The notes under the pieces are model-generated. The model saw nothing but the letters and a program-made list of their open reading frames with translations. It was not told the origin of the DNA and did not search any database. Below are positions 47,593-55,924 of a DNA stretch of 64,000 nt, piece by piece; within the stretch, counting starts at the first letter, position 1, and each line of letters opens with the position of its first letter. The stretch is from Streptomyces sp. GESEQ-4. Its GTDB lineage: Bacteria > Actinomycetota > Actinomycetes > Streptomycetales > Streptomycetaceae. A program made the position numbers and the translations under genes. The DNA lies in contig NZ_JAFFSU010000001.1 of NCBI RefSeq assembly GCF_017948455.1, positions 186,001 through 250,000 on the forward strand, written 5' to 3'.

Positions 47593-47721
47593 TCCGCCGG
47601 AAGTCCGGTGCGGTTCGGCAGCGCCCCGAAGGGGCGCGGGGCTGTATCAATATGCGGCTCCGCCGCGTGGGCGCGACCAGCCACGACGGACCCGCGGCCG
47701 ACGCACCGGACTTCCGGCGGA
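47593..47721. repeat. Streptomyces-type intergenic repeat with 20-bp inverted arms
   Basis: Perfect 20-bp inverted arms (47593-47612 and 47702-47721) enclose a GCGCCCC-GAA-GGGGCGC hairpin (47621-47637) and the GGGCTGTATC...GACCAGCCACGACGG stretch that recurs between Streptomyces genes. It can fold as a long double hairpin; probably a bidirectional terminator or REP-like element. Confidence 0.75.
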
Positions 47722-47737
47722 GCGCTTAGTGTCTCCC

Positions 47738-48895
47738 TCAGCCGCGAGCGGCCTCCCCGAGCAGCGCCTTGGCGATGATGACCTGCTGGATCTGGCTGGT
47801 GCCCTCGTAGATGCGGAACAGCCGGGCGTCGCGGTAGAAGCGTTCGACCGCGACCCCGCGCATGTATCCCGCGCCGCCGTGGATCTGCACCGCCCGGTCG
47901 GCGACCCGCCACACCATCTCGCTGGCGAAGTACTTCGTACAGGACGGGCCGACCTTCAGGTCAGTCCCCGCGTCGAAGCCCCGGGCCGCCTCCAGGACCG
48001 TGGCGCGTCCGGCGTAGTAGTCGGTCATGGAGTCGGCGATCAGACCCTGGATGAGCTGGAAGGAGCCGATGAGTTTGCCGGACTGCCTGCGGGTGCTCGC
48101 ATACGCGACCGACTCGTCGACCAGCCGCTCGGCCATTCCCACCATCAGGGCCGAGATGTGCACCCGCCCGTGCGCGATACAGCCCATCGCCGTGGCGAAG
48201 CCGCGGTTCAGGCCGTCCTCGCCGCCGACGAGCGCTTCGGCCGGTACGCGTACGTCGTCGAAGTAGACGTCCGCGGTCCAGGCGCCGAGCTGGCCCATCT
48301 TGTGGTCCTTGGGCGCCACGGTGAGGCCGGGCGTGCCGGCCGGGACCAGGAAGGTGGAGATGCCGCGGGTGCGCGGGGCCTCGTCGTCGGTGCGGGCGAA
48401 GACCATGAAGACGTCGGCGAGCGGGGCGTTGGTGATGTACCGCTTGGCCCCGTTGATCACCCACTCGTCGCCCTCCAGGCGAGCCTTGGTCGTGAGCGTC
48501 GACGGATCGGAGCCGGCGTCCGGTTCGGTCAGCGCGAACGACGCCAGTACGTCGCCGGAGGCGATCCTCGGCAGCCAGTGGGCCTTCTGCTCCTCCGTCC
48601 CGCCGACCATCAGCACGTGCCCGGCGATACCGTTGTTGGTGCCGAACATCGAGCGCAGGGACGGCGTCGTATAGCCCAACTCGAACATCAGCTGGGCCTC
48701 TTCGTACATCGACAGCCCCAGCCCGCCGTACTCCTCGGGCAGCGCGAAGCCGAACAGGCCCATCTTCTTGGCCGCCTCGCGGATCTCCGCGGGCATCTCG
48801 TCCTTCTCGTCGATCTCCGCCTCGAGCGGCACGACGCGCTCCCGGACGAAACGCCGGACCTCGGACAGCACCGCGGAGAAGTCGTCCGCGTCCAT
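47738..48895 (-). CDS. Acyl-CoA dehydrogenase
   Basis: A 385-residue acyl-CoA dehydrogenase with FALTEPDAGSDPSTLTT, NGAKRYITNA and the standard C-terminus AVQIHGGAGYMRGVAVERFYRDARLFRIYEGTSQIQ, where the last-helix region is typical of medium/short-chain dehydrogenases. ATG 48895 has GGGAGG 4-5 bp upstream; GTG 48937, overlapping the DoxX stop, is an alternative that adds 14 residues. It ends the minus-strand run CoA transferase, SDR, DoxX, ACAD. Confidence 0.92.
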   Translation of the reverse strand: MDADDFSAVLSEVRRFVRERVVPLEAEIDEKDEMPAEIREAAKKMGLFGFALPEEYGGLGLSMYEEAQLMFELGYTTPSLRSMFGTNNGIAGHVLMVGGTEEQKAHWLPRIASGDVLASFALTEPDAGSDPSTLTTKARLEGDEWVINGAKRYITNAPLADVFMVFARTDDEAPRTRGISTFLVPAGTPGLTVAPKDHKMGQLGAWTADVYFDDVRVPAEALVGGEDGLNRGFATAMGCIAHGRVHISALMVGMAERLVDESVAYASTRRQSGKLIGSFQLIQGLIADSMTDYYAGRATVLEAARGFDAGTDLKVGPSCTKYFASEMVWRVADRAVQIHGGAGYMRGVAVERFYRDARLFRIYEGTSQIQQVIIAKALLGEAARG

Positions 48896-48933
48896 GTCGC
48901 CTCCCTGGCTCACTGCTGCTCTGAACTCGTCGC

Positions 48934-49464
48934 TCACTGCTCTGGCGCGGTCTCGTCGGGATCATCGGGATCAGCGGGAGCCGGCCGATAGCACAGGGCG
49001 AGCAGCGCCGCCGCGCTCGCCACCCCGACCCCGGCGGCCAGCACGGCCGGCCCCGCGCCCGCACGCCCGCGCCTGAGCAACCCGTCCACCGAATACCGGC
49101 CGTTGCCGAGCGCGGCCAACGCCACCGCCGCGCCGCCCACGACACCGACGTACTCCCAGCCGCCCTTGAAGACGAAGAAGCCCTTGCCGCGGTGATCGGT
49201 CCGCGCGGCCACCGTCATCAAGCCCACCGTCGCCGCGGCGGGCAGCGGACCGGCGGCCCCCAGCGCGATGGCCGCGCCCGCCGCCATCTCGGTCCCCGCC
49301 GCCATCCGGGCGTGCACCTCGGCCGGTTTCAGCCCGAGTGCCTCGAACCAGCCTGTCGTCCCCTTGAGCCCGCCCGGCCCGGCGACCTTGTTCCAGCCGT
49401 GCGCGAACAGCATCGGGCCGAGCGTGGCACGCAGGGCCAGCGCGGCGGCGTCCTGGCCCTTCAC
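48934..49464 (-). CDS. DoxX-family membrane protein
   Basis: A 176-residue protein with about four hydrophobic helices and the DoxX motif LFAHGWNKVAGPGGLKG. DoxX proteins are thought to support redox or thiol homeostasis, but function is poorly defined. GTG 49464 overlaps the SDR stop by 4 bp. Placement in a catabolic operon suggests an accessory role in membrane electron transfer, inference only. Confidence 0.8.
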   Translation of the reverse strand: MKGQDAAALALRATLGPMLFAHGWNKVAGPGGLKGTTGWFEALGLKPAEVHARMAAGTEMAAGAAIALGAAGPLPAAATVGLMTVAARTDHRGKGFFVFKGGWEYVGVVGGAAVALAALGNGRYSVDGLLRRGRAGAGPAVLAAGVGVASAAALLALCYRPAPADPDDPDETAPEQ

Positions 49465-50372
49465 TGACCCACTCCGGTGGCGCGTCCGGCGGGGGCGACG
49501 CCGTACAACTGCGGTACTGCTTCGAGGAGTTCGTCGTAGGTGAGGGCCTTGCCGGTCCGGCTGGGGTGGACGCCCGCGACCGTCCAGCCCTGGAGCCGGT
49601 TCAGCCGGTTGCCCTCGATGCGCAGGACCTGACCGGTCAGCCAGGCCGCGCTGTCGGAGGCCAGGTAGACGACGACTCCGGACGCGTTGGCGGGATCGCG
49701 CGGGTCGAAGTCGTCGGTGGCCTGGAGGGAGTCGCCGACCGCCAGTCCGTCCGTCATCCGGGTGGCGGCGATCGGCGAGATGGCGTTCGCGGTGACGCCG
49801 TACCGGCGCATCTCCAGGGCCGTGAGGACGGTGAGCCCGGCGATCCCGGCCTTCGCGGCACCGTAGTTGGACTGCCCCGCGTTCCCGAACAGCCCTGTCC
49901 CCGACGTCGTGTTGATGACGCGCCCGGCGACCCGCTCTCCCCGCTTCGACGCCTCACGCCAGTACGCGCACGCGTGCCGCGTCAGCGCGAACGAGCCCTT
50001 CAGATGGACGGCGATCACCGCGTCGAACTCGGCCTCGCTCATCGAGAACAGCATGCGGTCCCGCACGATGCCCGCGTTGTTCACCACGATGTCGAGCCGC
50101 CCGAACTCCGCGACGGTGTCCGCCACCATGGCTTCGGTGGCCGCCCAGTCCGAGACCGAGCCGTGATTGGCGACGGCCCGTCCGCCGAGCTTGGTGATCT
50201 CGGTGACGACGTCGTCGGCGGGGGAGTCGCCGGTCTGCTCACCGTGCACGCCCGCGCCGAGGTCGTTCACCACCACCGTGGCGCCCGCTTCGGCGAGGGC
50301 CAGACAGTGCGCACGGCCCAGCCCCCGTCCACCTCCGGTCACGATCGCGACCTTGTCGTCGAGGATGCCCAC
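49461..50372 (-). CDS. MFE2-like short-chain dehydrogenase
   Basis: A 303-residue SDR with TGGGRGLGRAHCLALA, VVVNDLGAGVHGEQTG, NNAG and the catalytic NYGAAKAG. It resembles the SDR at 42706, with the same extended MFE2 dinucleotide motif, so there are two such 3-hydroxyacyl-CoA dehydrogenases in the island. GTG 50372 lies 3 bp after the CoA transferase stop. Confidence 0.9.
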   Translation of the reverse strand: MGILDDKVAIVTGGGRGLGRAHCLALAEAGATVVVNDLGAGVHGEQTGDSPADDVVTEITKLGGRAVANHGSVSDWAATEAMVADTVAEFGRLDIVVNNAGIVRDRMLFSMSEAEFDAVIAVHLKGSFALTRHACAYWREASKRGERVAGRVINTTSGTGLFGNAGQSNYGAAKAGIAGLTVLTALEMRRYGVTANAISPIAATRMTDGLAVGDSLQATDDFDPRDPANASGVVVYLASDSAAWLTGQVLRIEGNRLNRLQGWTVAGVHPSRTGKALTYDELLEAVPQLYGVAPAGRATGVGQ

Positions 50373-50375
50373 GAC

Positions 50376-51533
50376 CTACCTCCCGAGCTCGTTGAGTATG
50401 TCGTCCGTGTGCTCGCCGAGTGTCGGCGCACCGGTGCGCGGCTTGTCGTCAACTCCCCAGAAACTGACGGGTGTCGCGACCGTCCGCAGTGGCGGCGCCT
50501 CGCCCATGCCGGGCTGCTCGACGAACGCCCCGACCGCCTCCGCCTGCGGATCGGCCGCCACCTCCGCGAGCGTCTGCACGGGTGCCCACCACACGCCTTC
50601 GGCGTCGAACCGCTCCGCCCACTCGGCCAGCGGTCGCTTCGCGAACTCCTCGTCGAACACGGCGATCAGCTCGCGTACGTGCCCCCGCCGGGCCTTGCCG
50701 GTGGCGAACCGCTCGTCCTCACCCAGGTCCTCACGGCCCAGCGCCTTCAGCACCCCCGGCCAGTGCCGGTTGCCCTCCAGACCGACCAGCCACAACCAGC
50801 GGTCGTCGGCGGCCCGGTAGGAGTTGTAGAGGGGCGACTCGTGCTCGGTGCGCGGGCGGGTACGGCCGCGCTTGCCGAAGAAGTTCTGCAGGGCGAGGTC
50901 GTTGCCGTTGGCGTACGTCCCGGAACGGAGCAGCGATACGTCGACCACGCCGCCCTCCCCGGTGCGCTCGCGTCGCAGCAGCGCGGCCAGCACGCCGGCC
51001 ACGAGGTTCGCCGCGGCCGTACGGTCGCCCAGCCCGGGGCGTATCCCGGGCGGCGGCTCACCGGCGGGGTTCAGCATCGCGGCGATCCCGGGACGGGCCC
51101 AGAACGCGGAGACGTCGTAGCCCGCCCGGTCACGCTCGGCGCCCGTCCAGCCGTACCCGGTCAACGTGCCGACGACCAGGCGCGGATGGCGTGTGCGTAT
51201 CTCGTCGGGGGACAGACCCAGTCGCTCCAGGGCGCCCGGTCGGAGGTTCGTCACGAACACGTCGGCACGCTCCAGGAGTTGCTCCAGGTGCGCCTTGCCG
51301 TCCTCCGCCCGCAGATCCAGCACGATCCCGCGCTTGCCCCGGTTGTCCGTCTCGAACGGGGGCGCGCTGTCGATCTCCTGGCCGACATGGCGCAGGGTGT
51401 AGCGGTTGGGGTCGCCGGTCGGCGCCTCCACCTTGATCACGTCCGCGCCCCAGTCGGCCAGCATGGTGGCCGCGGCCGGTGCCGCCACCCACATGCCCAG
51501 CTCGACGACGGCAATGCCCTCCAGTGGCCGCAC
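50376..51533 (-). CDS. CaiB/BaiF family CoA transferase
   Basis: A 385-residue formyl-CoA-transferase-type enzyme. N-terminal PLEGIAVVELGMWVAAPAAATMLADWGADVIKVE and the nucleophilic Asp in RAGYDVSAFWARPGI are standard. The GTG at 51533 has GGAGGTGG about 6 bp upstream and puts PLEGI near the N-terminus; the longer frame from 51572 would add an unneeded tail. It would activate the pathway acid by CoA exchange, or recycle CoA esters. Confidence 0.9.
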   Translation of the reverse strand: MRPLEGIAVVELGMWVAAPAAATMLADWGADVIKVEAPTGDPNRYTLRHVGQEIDSAPPFETDNRGKRGIVLDLRAEDGKAHLEQLLERADVFVTNLRPGALERLGLSPDEIRTRHPRLVVGTLTGYGWTGAERDRAGYDVSAFWARPGIAAMLNPAGEPPPGIRPGLGDRTAAANLVAGVLAALLRRERTGEGGVVDVSLLRSGTYANGNDLALQNFFGKRGRTRPRTEHESPLYNSYRAADDRWLWLVGLEGNRHWPGVLKALGREDLGEDERFATGKARRGHVRELIAVFDEEFAKRPLAEWAERFDAEGVWWAPVQTLAEVAADPQAEAVGAFVEQPGMGEAPPLRTVATPVSFWGVDDKPRTGAPTLGEHTDDILNELGR

Positions 51534-51578
51534 GACCCACCTCCACTTCGTCAGATCCGCCAAGGCCGCCAACGTGCG

Positions 51579-52358
51579 CTAAAGGCCCCGGAAATCACCG
51601 GGCCGGCGCTCCCGGAACGCCTTCAGCCCCTCCGCGCGGTCCTCGGTCGAGAACAGCACCGTCACGCTCTCGCGCTCGTACGCGATCGCCGCTTCCAGGT
51701 CCATGCCGAGCCCGTAGTCGATCAGCCGTTTGCCCGCGGCGAGCGCCAGCGGGGCGCCGGCCGCCAGTCGGCCCGCGAGCGCCTCGGCCGCCGCGAGAGC
51801 ACCGCCGGGCTCGGCCACCTCGTTGACCAGGCCAAGCTCGCAGGCCCGCGCGGCGTCGATCGGCTCGCCGGTGAGGATCATCTGCTTGGCGATGGCCGGG
51901 GGCAGCAGCCGCGGCAGCCGCTGGGTACCGCCCGCCCCCGGCAGCACGCCGAGCTTCATCTCGGGCAGCCCGAGCAGCGCGCCCCGCTCGGCGACCCGCA
52001 GGTCACACGCGAGCGCCAGCTCAAGACCGCCGCCGTACGCGAACCCGTGCACGGCCGCGACGGACGGCTTCGGAAAGCCCTCAAGCAGCGCGTACGTCTC
52101 CGTCAGGCGCCCCACGAAGGCACGGAACTGTCCGGGCGCGGTGAACGACTCCATCTCCCCGAGGTCGGCACCCGCCGAGAAGCCACGCCCCTCGCCGGCC
52201 AGGACGAGAGCCCGTACGTCGTCGTTGTGGCGCACCTCGGCGAGGGCGTCCTTCAGCAGGCCGACCGTCTCGGAGCCGATGGCGTTGAGCCGCTTCGGCC
52301 GGTCCAGGGTCAACACCGCGATCCGGTCGCGGAGTTCGACACGCAGCACGCTGTCCAC
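51579..52358 (-). CDS. Enoyl-CoA hydratase/isomerase family protein
   Basis: A 259-residue crotonase. The oxyanion-hole motif GFSAGADLGEM and the catalytic-loop segment PEMKLGVLPGAGGTQRLPRL are both intact; GG in this loop matches hydratases. It lies 1 bp after a BadH-like SDR, so it may be the hydratase that precedes it in a ring pathway, as BadK does. GTG 52358. Confidence 0.9.
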   Translation of the reverse strand: MDSVLRVELRDRIAVLTLDRPKRLNAIGSETVGLLKDALAEVRHNDDVRALVLAGEGRGFSAGADLGEMESFTAPGQFRAFVGRLTETYALLEGFPKPSVAAVHGFAYGGGLELALACDLRVAERGALLGLPEMKLGVLPGAGGTQRLPRLLPPAIAKQMILTGEPIDAARACELGLVNEVAEPGGALAAAEALAGRLAAGAPLALAAGKRLIDYGLGMDLEAAIAYERESVTVLFSTEDRAEGLKAFRERRPGDFRGL

Positions 52359-52359
52359 C

Positions 52360-53115
52360 TCATACCATCGTGAGGCCGCCGCTGACCGAGAGCGTCTGCC
52401 CGGTCATATAGGCGGCGTCGTCGGACGCGAGGAAGGCGACGACACCGGCGATGTCGGCCGGCTGCGCGATACGGCGCAGCGGGATCGCGCGGGCAGTCGC
52501 CTCGTACATCTTCTGGCTGTACTCGGCGACTTGGCCGAGCAGCGCGGTGTCGGTCGGGCCGGGGCAGACGCTGTTGACGGTGATGCCGTGCCGGGCGATC
52601 TCGCGGGCCAGTGTCTTGCCGAAGGCGATCACTCCGCCCTTGGTCGCGGAGTACACCGCCTCCCCGGAGGAGCCGACCCGGCCGGCGTCGGAGGCGATGT
52701 GGATGACGCGCCCGCCGCCCCGCTCGATCATCGGGTCGAGAACCGCCCGCGTCATGGTGATCGTGCCGCGCAGATTGACCGCGATGATGCGGTCCCAGTC
52801 CGCTTCGCGGCTGTCGGTGAAGCGCGCGATGACATCGACGGCGGCGTTGTTGACGAGGATGTCCACCGGCCCCAGCTCCGCGGTCACCCGCTCCACCGCG
52901 ACCCGCACCGAAGCGCTGTCGGAGATGTCCGCGCCGACTCCCGTGGCGCGGACCCCGTAGCGCTCGGCGAGTCCGGTGGCGACCTTGGCGGCGGCCTCCG
53001 TGTCCAGATCGCAGACGGCGATCGAGCATCCCCCGGCCGCGAGCCGGTCGGCGATCGCCTCGCCGATACCGCGTCCCGCTCCGGTGACGAGTGCCACCCT
53101 GTCCCGTTCGCTCAC
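52360..53115 (-). CDS. SDR, BadH-like (2-hydroxycyclohexanecarboxyl-CoA dehydrogenase type)
   Basis: A 251-residue SDR with TGAGRGIGEAIADRLA, NNAAVDVIARF, and GSSGEAVYSATKGGVIAFGKTLA containing the catalytic Tyr/Lys. The GSSGEAVYSATKGG string is a feature I associate with BadH of cyclohexanecarboxylate degradation. With the adjacent hydratase and the upstream dehydrogenase it supports oxidation of an alicyclic 2-hydroxyacyl-CoA. FabG-like activity is the alternative. Confidence 0.83.
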   Translation of the reverse strand: MSERDRVALVTGAGRGIGEAIADRLAAGGCSIAVCDLDTEAAAKVATGLAERYGVRATGVGADISDSASVRVAVERVTAELGPVDILVNNAAVDVIARFTDSREADWDRIIAVNLRGTITMTRAVLDPMIERGGGRVIHIASDAGRVGSSGEAVYSATKGGVIAFGKTLAREIARHGITVNSVCPGPTDTALLGQVAEYSQKMYEATARAIPLRRIAQPADIAGVVAFLASDDAAYMTGQTLSVSGGLTMV

Positions 53116-53166
53116 GCGCCCTCCCTGTCCCGGCCGTCGATACAGCGCTATCGTATAACTACTTCA

Positions 53167-53177
53167 GCTTAATAAGC
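53167..53177. promoter_or_regulatory. AT-rich palindrome GCTTA-A-TAAGC
   Basis: Perfect 5-1-5 palindrome in the 88-bp divergent gap between the SDR (53115) and acyl-CoA dehydrogenase (53204). The inner CTTAATAAG is the same 9-mer as at 40541-40549, so one regulator may act at both promoters. Confidence 0.5.
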
Positions 53178-53203
53178 GAGATGTGTGAGTTGGGGAGCCG
53201 AGC

Positions 53204-54346
53204 ATGCGCCGTACGATCTTCACCGCCGAGCACGAGATGTTCCGGGAGACCGCTCGCTCCTACTACCTGCGCGAATGTGCCCCGCACGCGGAGGAGTGGG
53301 AACGGGACGGACAGGTGAGCCGGGTCGCCTGGACGGCCGCGGGAAAGGCCGGACTGATCGGCTGGCAGTTCCCGGAGGAGTACGGCGGCCAGGGCATCCG
53401 GGACTTCCGCTACAACGCCATCATGGCGGAGGAGATGCACGCCACGGGGTCCGTCGGCATCGGGCTCGGGCTGCAGAACGACGTCATCCCGCCGTATCTG
53501 ACGCACCTCACCAGCCCGGAACAGAAGGCGCGCTGGCTGCCCGGCGTGACCAGCGGCGAGACGATCTGCGCCCTCGCTCTGTCCGAACCGGCCGCCGGAT
53601 CCGACCTCAAGGGCATCCGCACCACCGCCCGCCGCGACGGCGACGAGTGGGTGATCGACGGCTCGAAGACCTTCATCACCAACGGCATCCTCGCCGACCT
53701 GGTCATCGTCGCCTGCAAGACCGACCCCGAGGCCGGGCACAAGGGCATCAGTCTGATCGTCGTCGAGCGCGGCGCCGAGGGCTTCGAGCGCGGGCGCAAG
53801 CTCGACAAGGTCGGCATGAAGGCGCAGGACACCGCCGAGCTGTTCTTCCACGAGGTCCGCGTTCCGGCCGAGAACCTCATCGGCCAGGAGGGGCGCGGTT
53901 TCTACCACATGATGGGCAACCTGCCGACCGAGCGGCTGGCCATCGCGGTCGCCGCCCTCGCCTCGGCCGAGCGGGCCTTCGAACTCGCCCTGGAGTACGC
54001 CAAGACACGCGTCGCCTTCGGCCGGCCGATCGGCGAGTTCCAGGCCAACCGCTTCGCGCTCGCCGACATCAAGGCGAAGCTCGGCGCCGCCCGGGTCTAT
54101 CTGGACGGCTGCATCATGGCGCTCTACGAGGGCGAGCTGACCGCCGAGGAGGCCGCCGCCGCCAAGTACTGGACCACGGAGACCGGCTGGGAGGTCATCG
54201 ACCGCTGTATGCAGCTCTTCGGCGGCTATGGCTACGTCAACGAGTACGAGATCGCGCGGATCTGGCGCGACAGCCGGGTCCAGCGGGTGTTCGGCGGGAC
54301 CTCGGAGATCATGCAGGAGATCATCGGGCGCTCGCTGGGGCTGTGA
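53204..54346 (+). CDS. Acyl-CoA dehydrogenase
   Basis: A 380-residue acyl-CoA dehydrogenase with ALSEPAAGSDLKGI, DGSKTFITNGIL, and the C-terminal signature QLFGGYGYVNEYEIARIWRDSRVQRVFGGTSEIMQEI, typical of the short/medium-chain branch. ATG 53204. It is divergent from the BadH-like SDR and hydratase, so the three enzymes probably act in one beta-oxidation round. Confidence 0.92.
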   Translation: MRRTIFTAEHEMFRETARSYYLRECAPHAEEWERDGQVSRVAWTAAGKAGLIGWQFPEEYGGQGIRDFRYNAIMAEEMHATGSVGIGLGLQNDVIPPYLTHLTSPEQKARWLPGVTSGETICALALSEPAAGSDLKGIRTTARRDGDEWVIDGSKTFITNGILADLVIVACKTDPEAGHKGISLIVVERGAEGFERGRKLDKVGMKAQDTAELFFHEVRVPAENLIGQEGRGFYHMMGNLPTERLAIAVAALASAERAFELALEYAKTRVAFGRPIGEFQANRFALADIKAKLGAARVYLDGCIMALYEGELTAEEAAAAKYWTTETGWEVIDRCMQLFGGYGYVNEYEIARIWRDSRVQRVFGGTSEIMQEIIGRSLGL

Positions 54347-54374
54347 GTGTGTCACGCGCATTGATTACCTTCGA

Positions 54375-54393
54375 TAAATAGGTTATCTATTTA
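54375..54393. promoter_or_regulatory. 19-bp palindromic operator candidate
   Basis: TAAATAG, 5-bp spacer GTTAT, CTATTTA: perfect 7-bp arms 35 bp before the aldehyde dehydrogenase start. Such AT-rich symmetry is unusual in this genome and suggests a TetR- or GntR-type binding site. Confidence 0.55.
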
Positions 54394-54427
54394 AGCGGTA
54401 AGGGTGGGGCGGCTCGAGGAGGCATCC

Positions 54428-55918
54428 ATGGTCACGGTCGATGTGAAGCTGCACCAGGACAGGGCCGAGCGGGACCTCCCCCGGCCGCGGCTGGTCATCG
54501 GCGGCAAGGACGTCACCGACGGCAGCGGGGGAGCGTACGAGCACCGGAACCCCGCGACCGGTCTCATCCAGGCGTACGTCCCGCTCGCGGGCGCCACCGA
54601 GGTGGACCAGGCGGTGGCGGCCGCCCGGGGAGCCTTCGAGGTGTGGGGCCGGATGCGTCCCGCCGAGCGGCGCCGGCTGCTCACCCGGTTCGCCGGGCTG
54701 ATCCGCGACCACATCGCGGACTTCGCGGCGATCTGCCCGCTGGAGAACGGCGTCTGCATCGGCGGCTGGGCGGAGAACGTCGGGCCGCATGTCGCCGAGT
54801 GGACCGAGTACTACGCCGGCTGGGCCGACAAGATCGAGGGCATGGTCGGCGCGGCCTACAGCCCGCACGAGAACGTCGAGTACACCATCGCCGAGCCGTA
54901 CGGCGTGATCGGCCACATCATCACCTGGAACTCACCCGCGCTGTCGCTGGCGATGAAGGTCCCGCCGTCGCTCGCCGCCGGGAACACGGTCGTGATCAAA
55001 CCGGCCGAGTCGACGCCCTTCTCCGCGCTGCTCTTCGCCGACCTCGCGCACGAGGCCGGAATCCCGGAAGGCGTCATCAACGTCGTCACCGGGCTCGGCG
55101 ACGCTGGCGAGGCCCTGGTCTCGCACCCCGGCATCGACAAGATCTCCTTCACCGGCGGCCCCGCCACCGCCCGCCGCATCATGGCGACCGCCGCCCAGAG
55201 CCTCAAGCCGGTCCTGTTCGAACTCGGCGGCAAGTCCGCCAACCTCCTCTTCGCCGACACCGACCTGGACGCCGTCGTGCCGTACTGCGCGGCCTTCGCC
55301 ATGAGCAACACCGGCCAGGGCTGCGCGCTGCCGACCCGGCTGCTGGTCGAGCGGCCGATCTACGAGGAGGTCGTCCAGCGGGTGACCGGCGTCGTGGCGC
55401 ACTTGCCCGTCGGCGACCCGCTCGACCCGGCCACCTACATCGGCCCGCTCATCAACGCCACCGCCCGCGACCGCGTCCAGAGCATGATCGACAAGGCCGT
55501 CTCGGGCGGCGCGGGACGGCTCGTGCACGGCGGCGAACGCATCGACTCCGAGGGCTACTTCGTCACGCCGACCGTCTTCGCGGACGTCGACAACCGCAGC
55601 GACCTCGCCCAGCAGGAAGTCTTCGGCCCGGTCCTGGCCATCACGCCCTTCGACACGGAGGACGAGGCGGTCGCGCTGGCCAACGACACCGAGTACGGAC
55701 TGTCCGCGTACATCCAGTCCCGTGACATCGGACGCGTCAACCGACTGGTGCCGCGCCTGAAGGCCGGGACGGTCTACGTCAACCCCGGCCCCAACCCGAT
55801 CAGTTCGCCCACCACGCCCTTCGGCGGCGTCGGCATGAGCGGGTTCGGGCGGGAAGGCGGACGGGCCGGGCTCGACGAGTTCATCAACGTCAAGGGCGTC
55901 GGCGTCGGCCGCGTCTGA
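54428..55918 (+). CDS. Aldehyde dehydrogenase (NAD-dependent)
   Basis: A 496-residue aldehyde dehydrogenase. NAD-binding ITWNSPALSLAMKVPPSLAAGNTVVIKPAE, the Glu motif FELGGKSANLL and the catalytic Cys in NTGQGCALPTRLLV are present. ATG 54428 follows GAGGAG by 7 bp; longer starts are unnecessary. It probably oxidises an aldehyde released in the pathway, for example by retro-aldol cleavage by the degenerate thiolase-like proteins, feeding the following CoA ligase 6 bp downstream. Confidence 0.92.
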   Translation: MVTVDVKLHQDRAERDLPRPRLVIGGKDVTDGSGGAYEHRNPATGLIQAYVPLAGATEVDQAVAAARGAFEVWGRMRPAERRRLLTRFAGLIRDHIADFAAICPLENGVCIGGWAENVGPHVAEWTEYYAGWADKIEGMVGAAYSPHENVEYTIAEPYGVIGHIITWNSPALSLAMKVPPSLAAGNTVVIKPAESTPFSALLFADLAHEAGIPEGVINVVTGLGDAGEALVSHPGIDKISFTGGPATARRIMATAAQSLKPVLFELGGKSANLLFADTDLDAVVPYCAAFAMSNTGQGCALPTRLLVERPIYEEVVQRVTGVVAHLPVGDPLDPATYIGPLINATARDRVQSMIDKAVSGGAGRLVHGGERIDSEGYFVTPTVFADVDNRSDLAQQEVFGPVLAITPFDTEDEAVALANDTEYGLSAYIQSRDIGRVNRLVPRLKAGTVYVNPGPNPISSPTTPFGGVGMSGFGREGGRAGLDEFINVKGVGVGRV

Positions 55919-55924
55919 CCGAGC

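Noticed and set aside
49566-52373. 935-residue plus-strand ORF
   Set aside because: Antisense of SDR, CoA transferase and hydratase; no domain.
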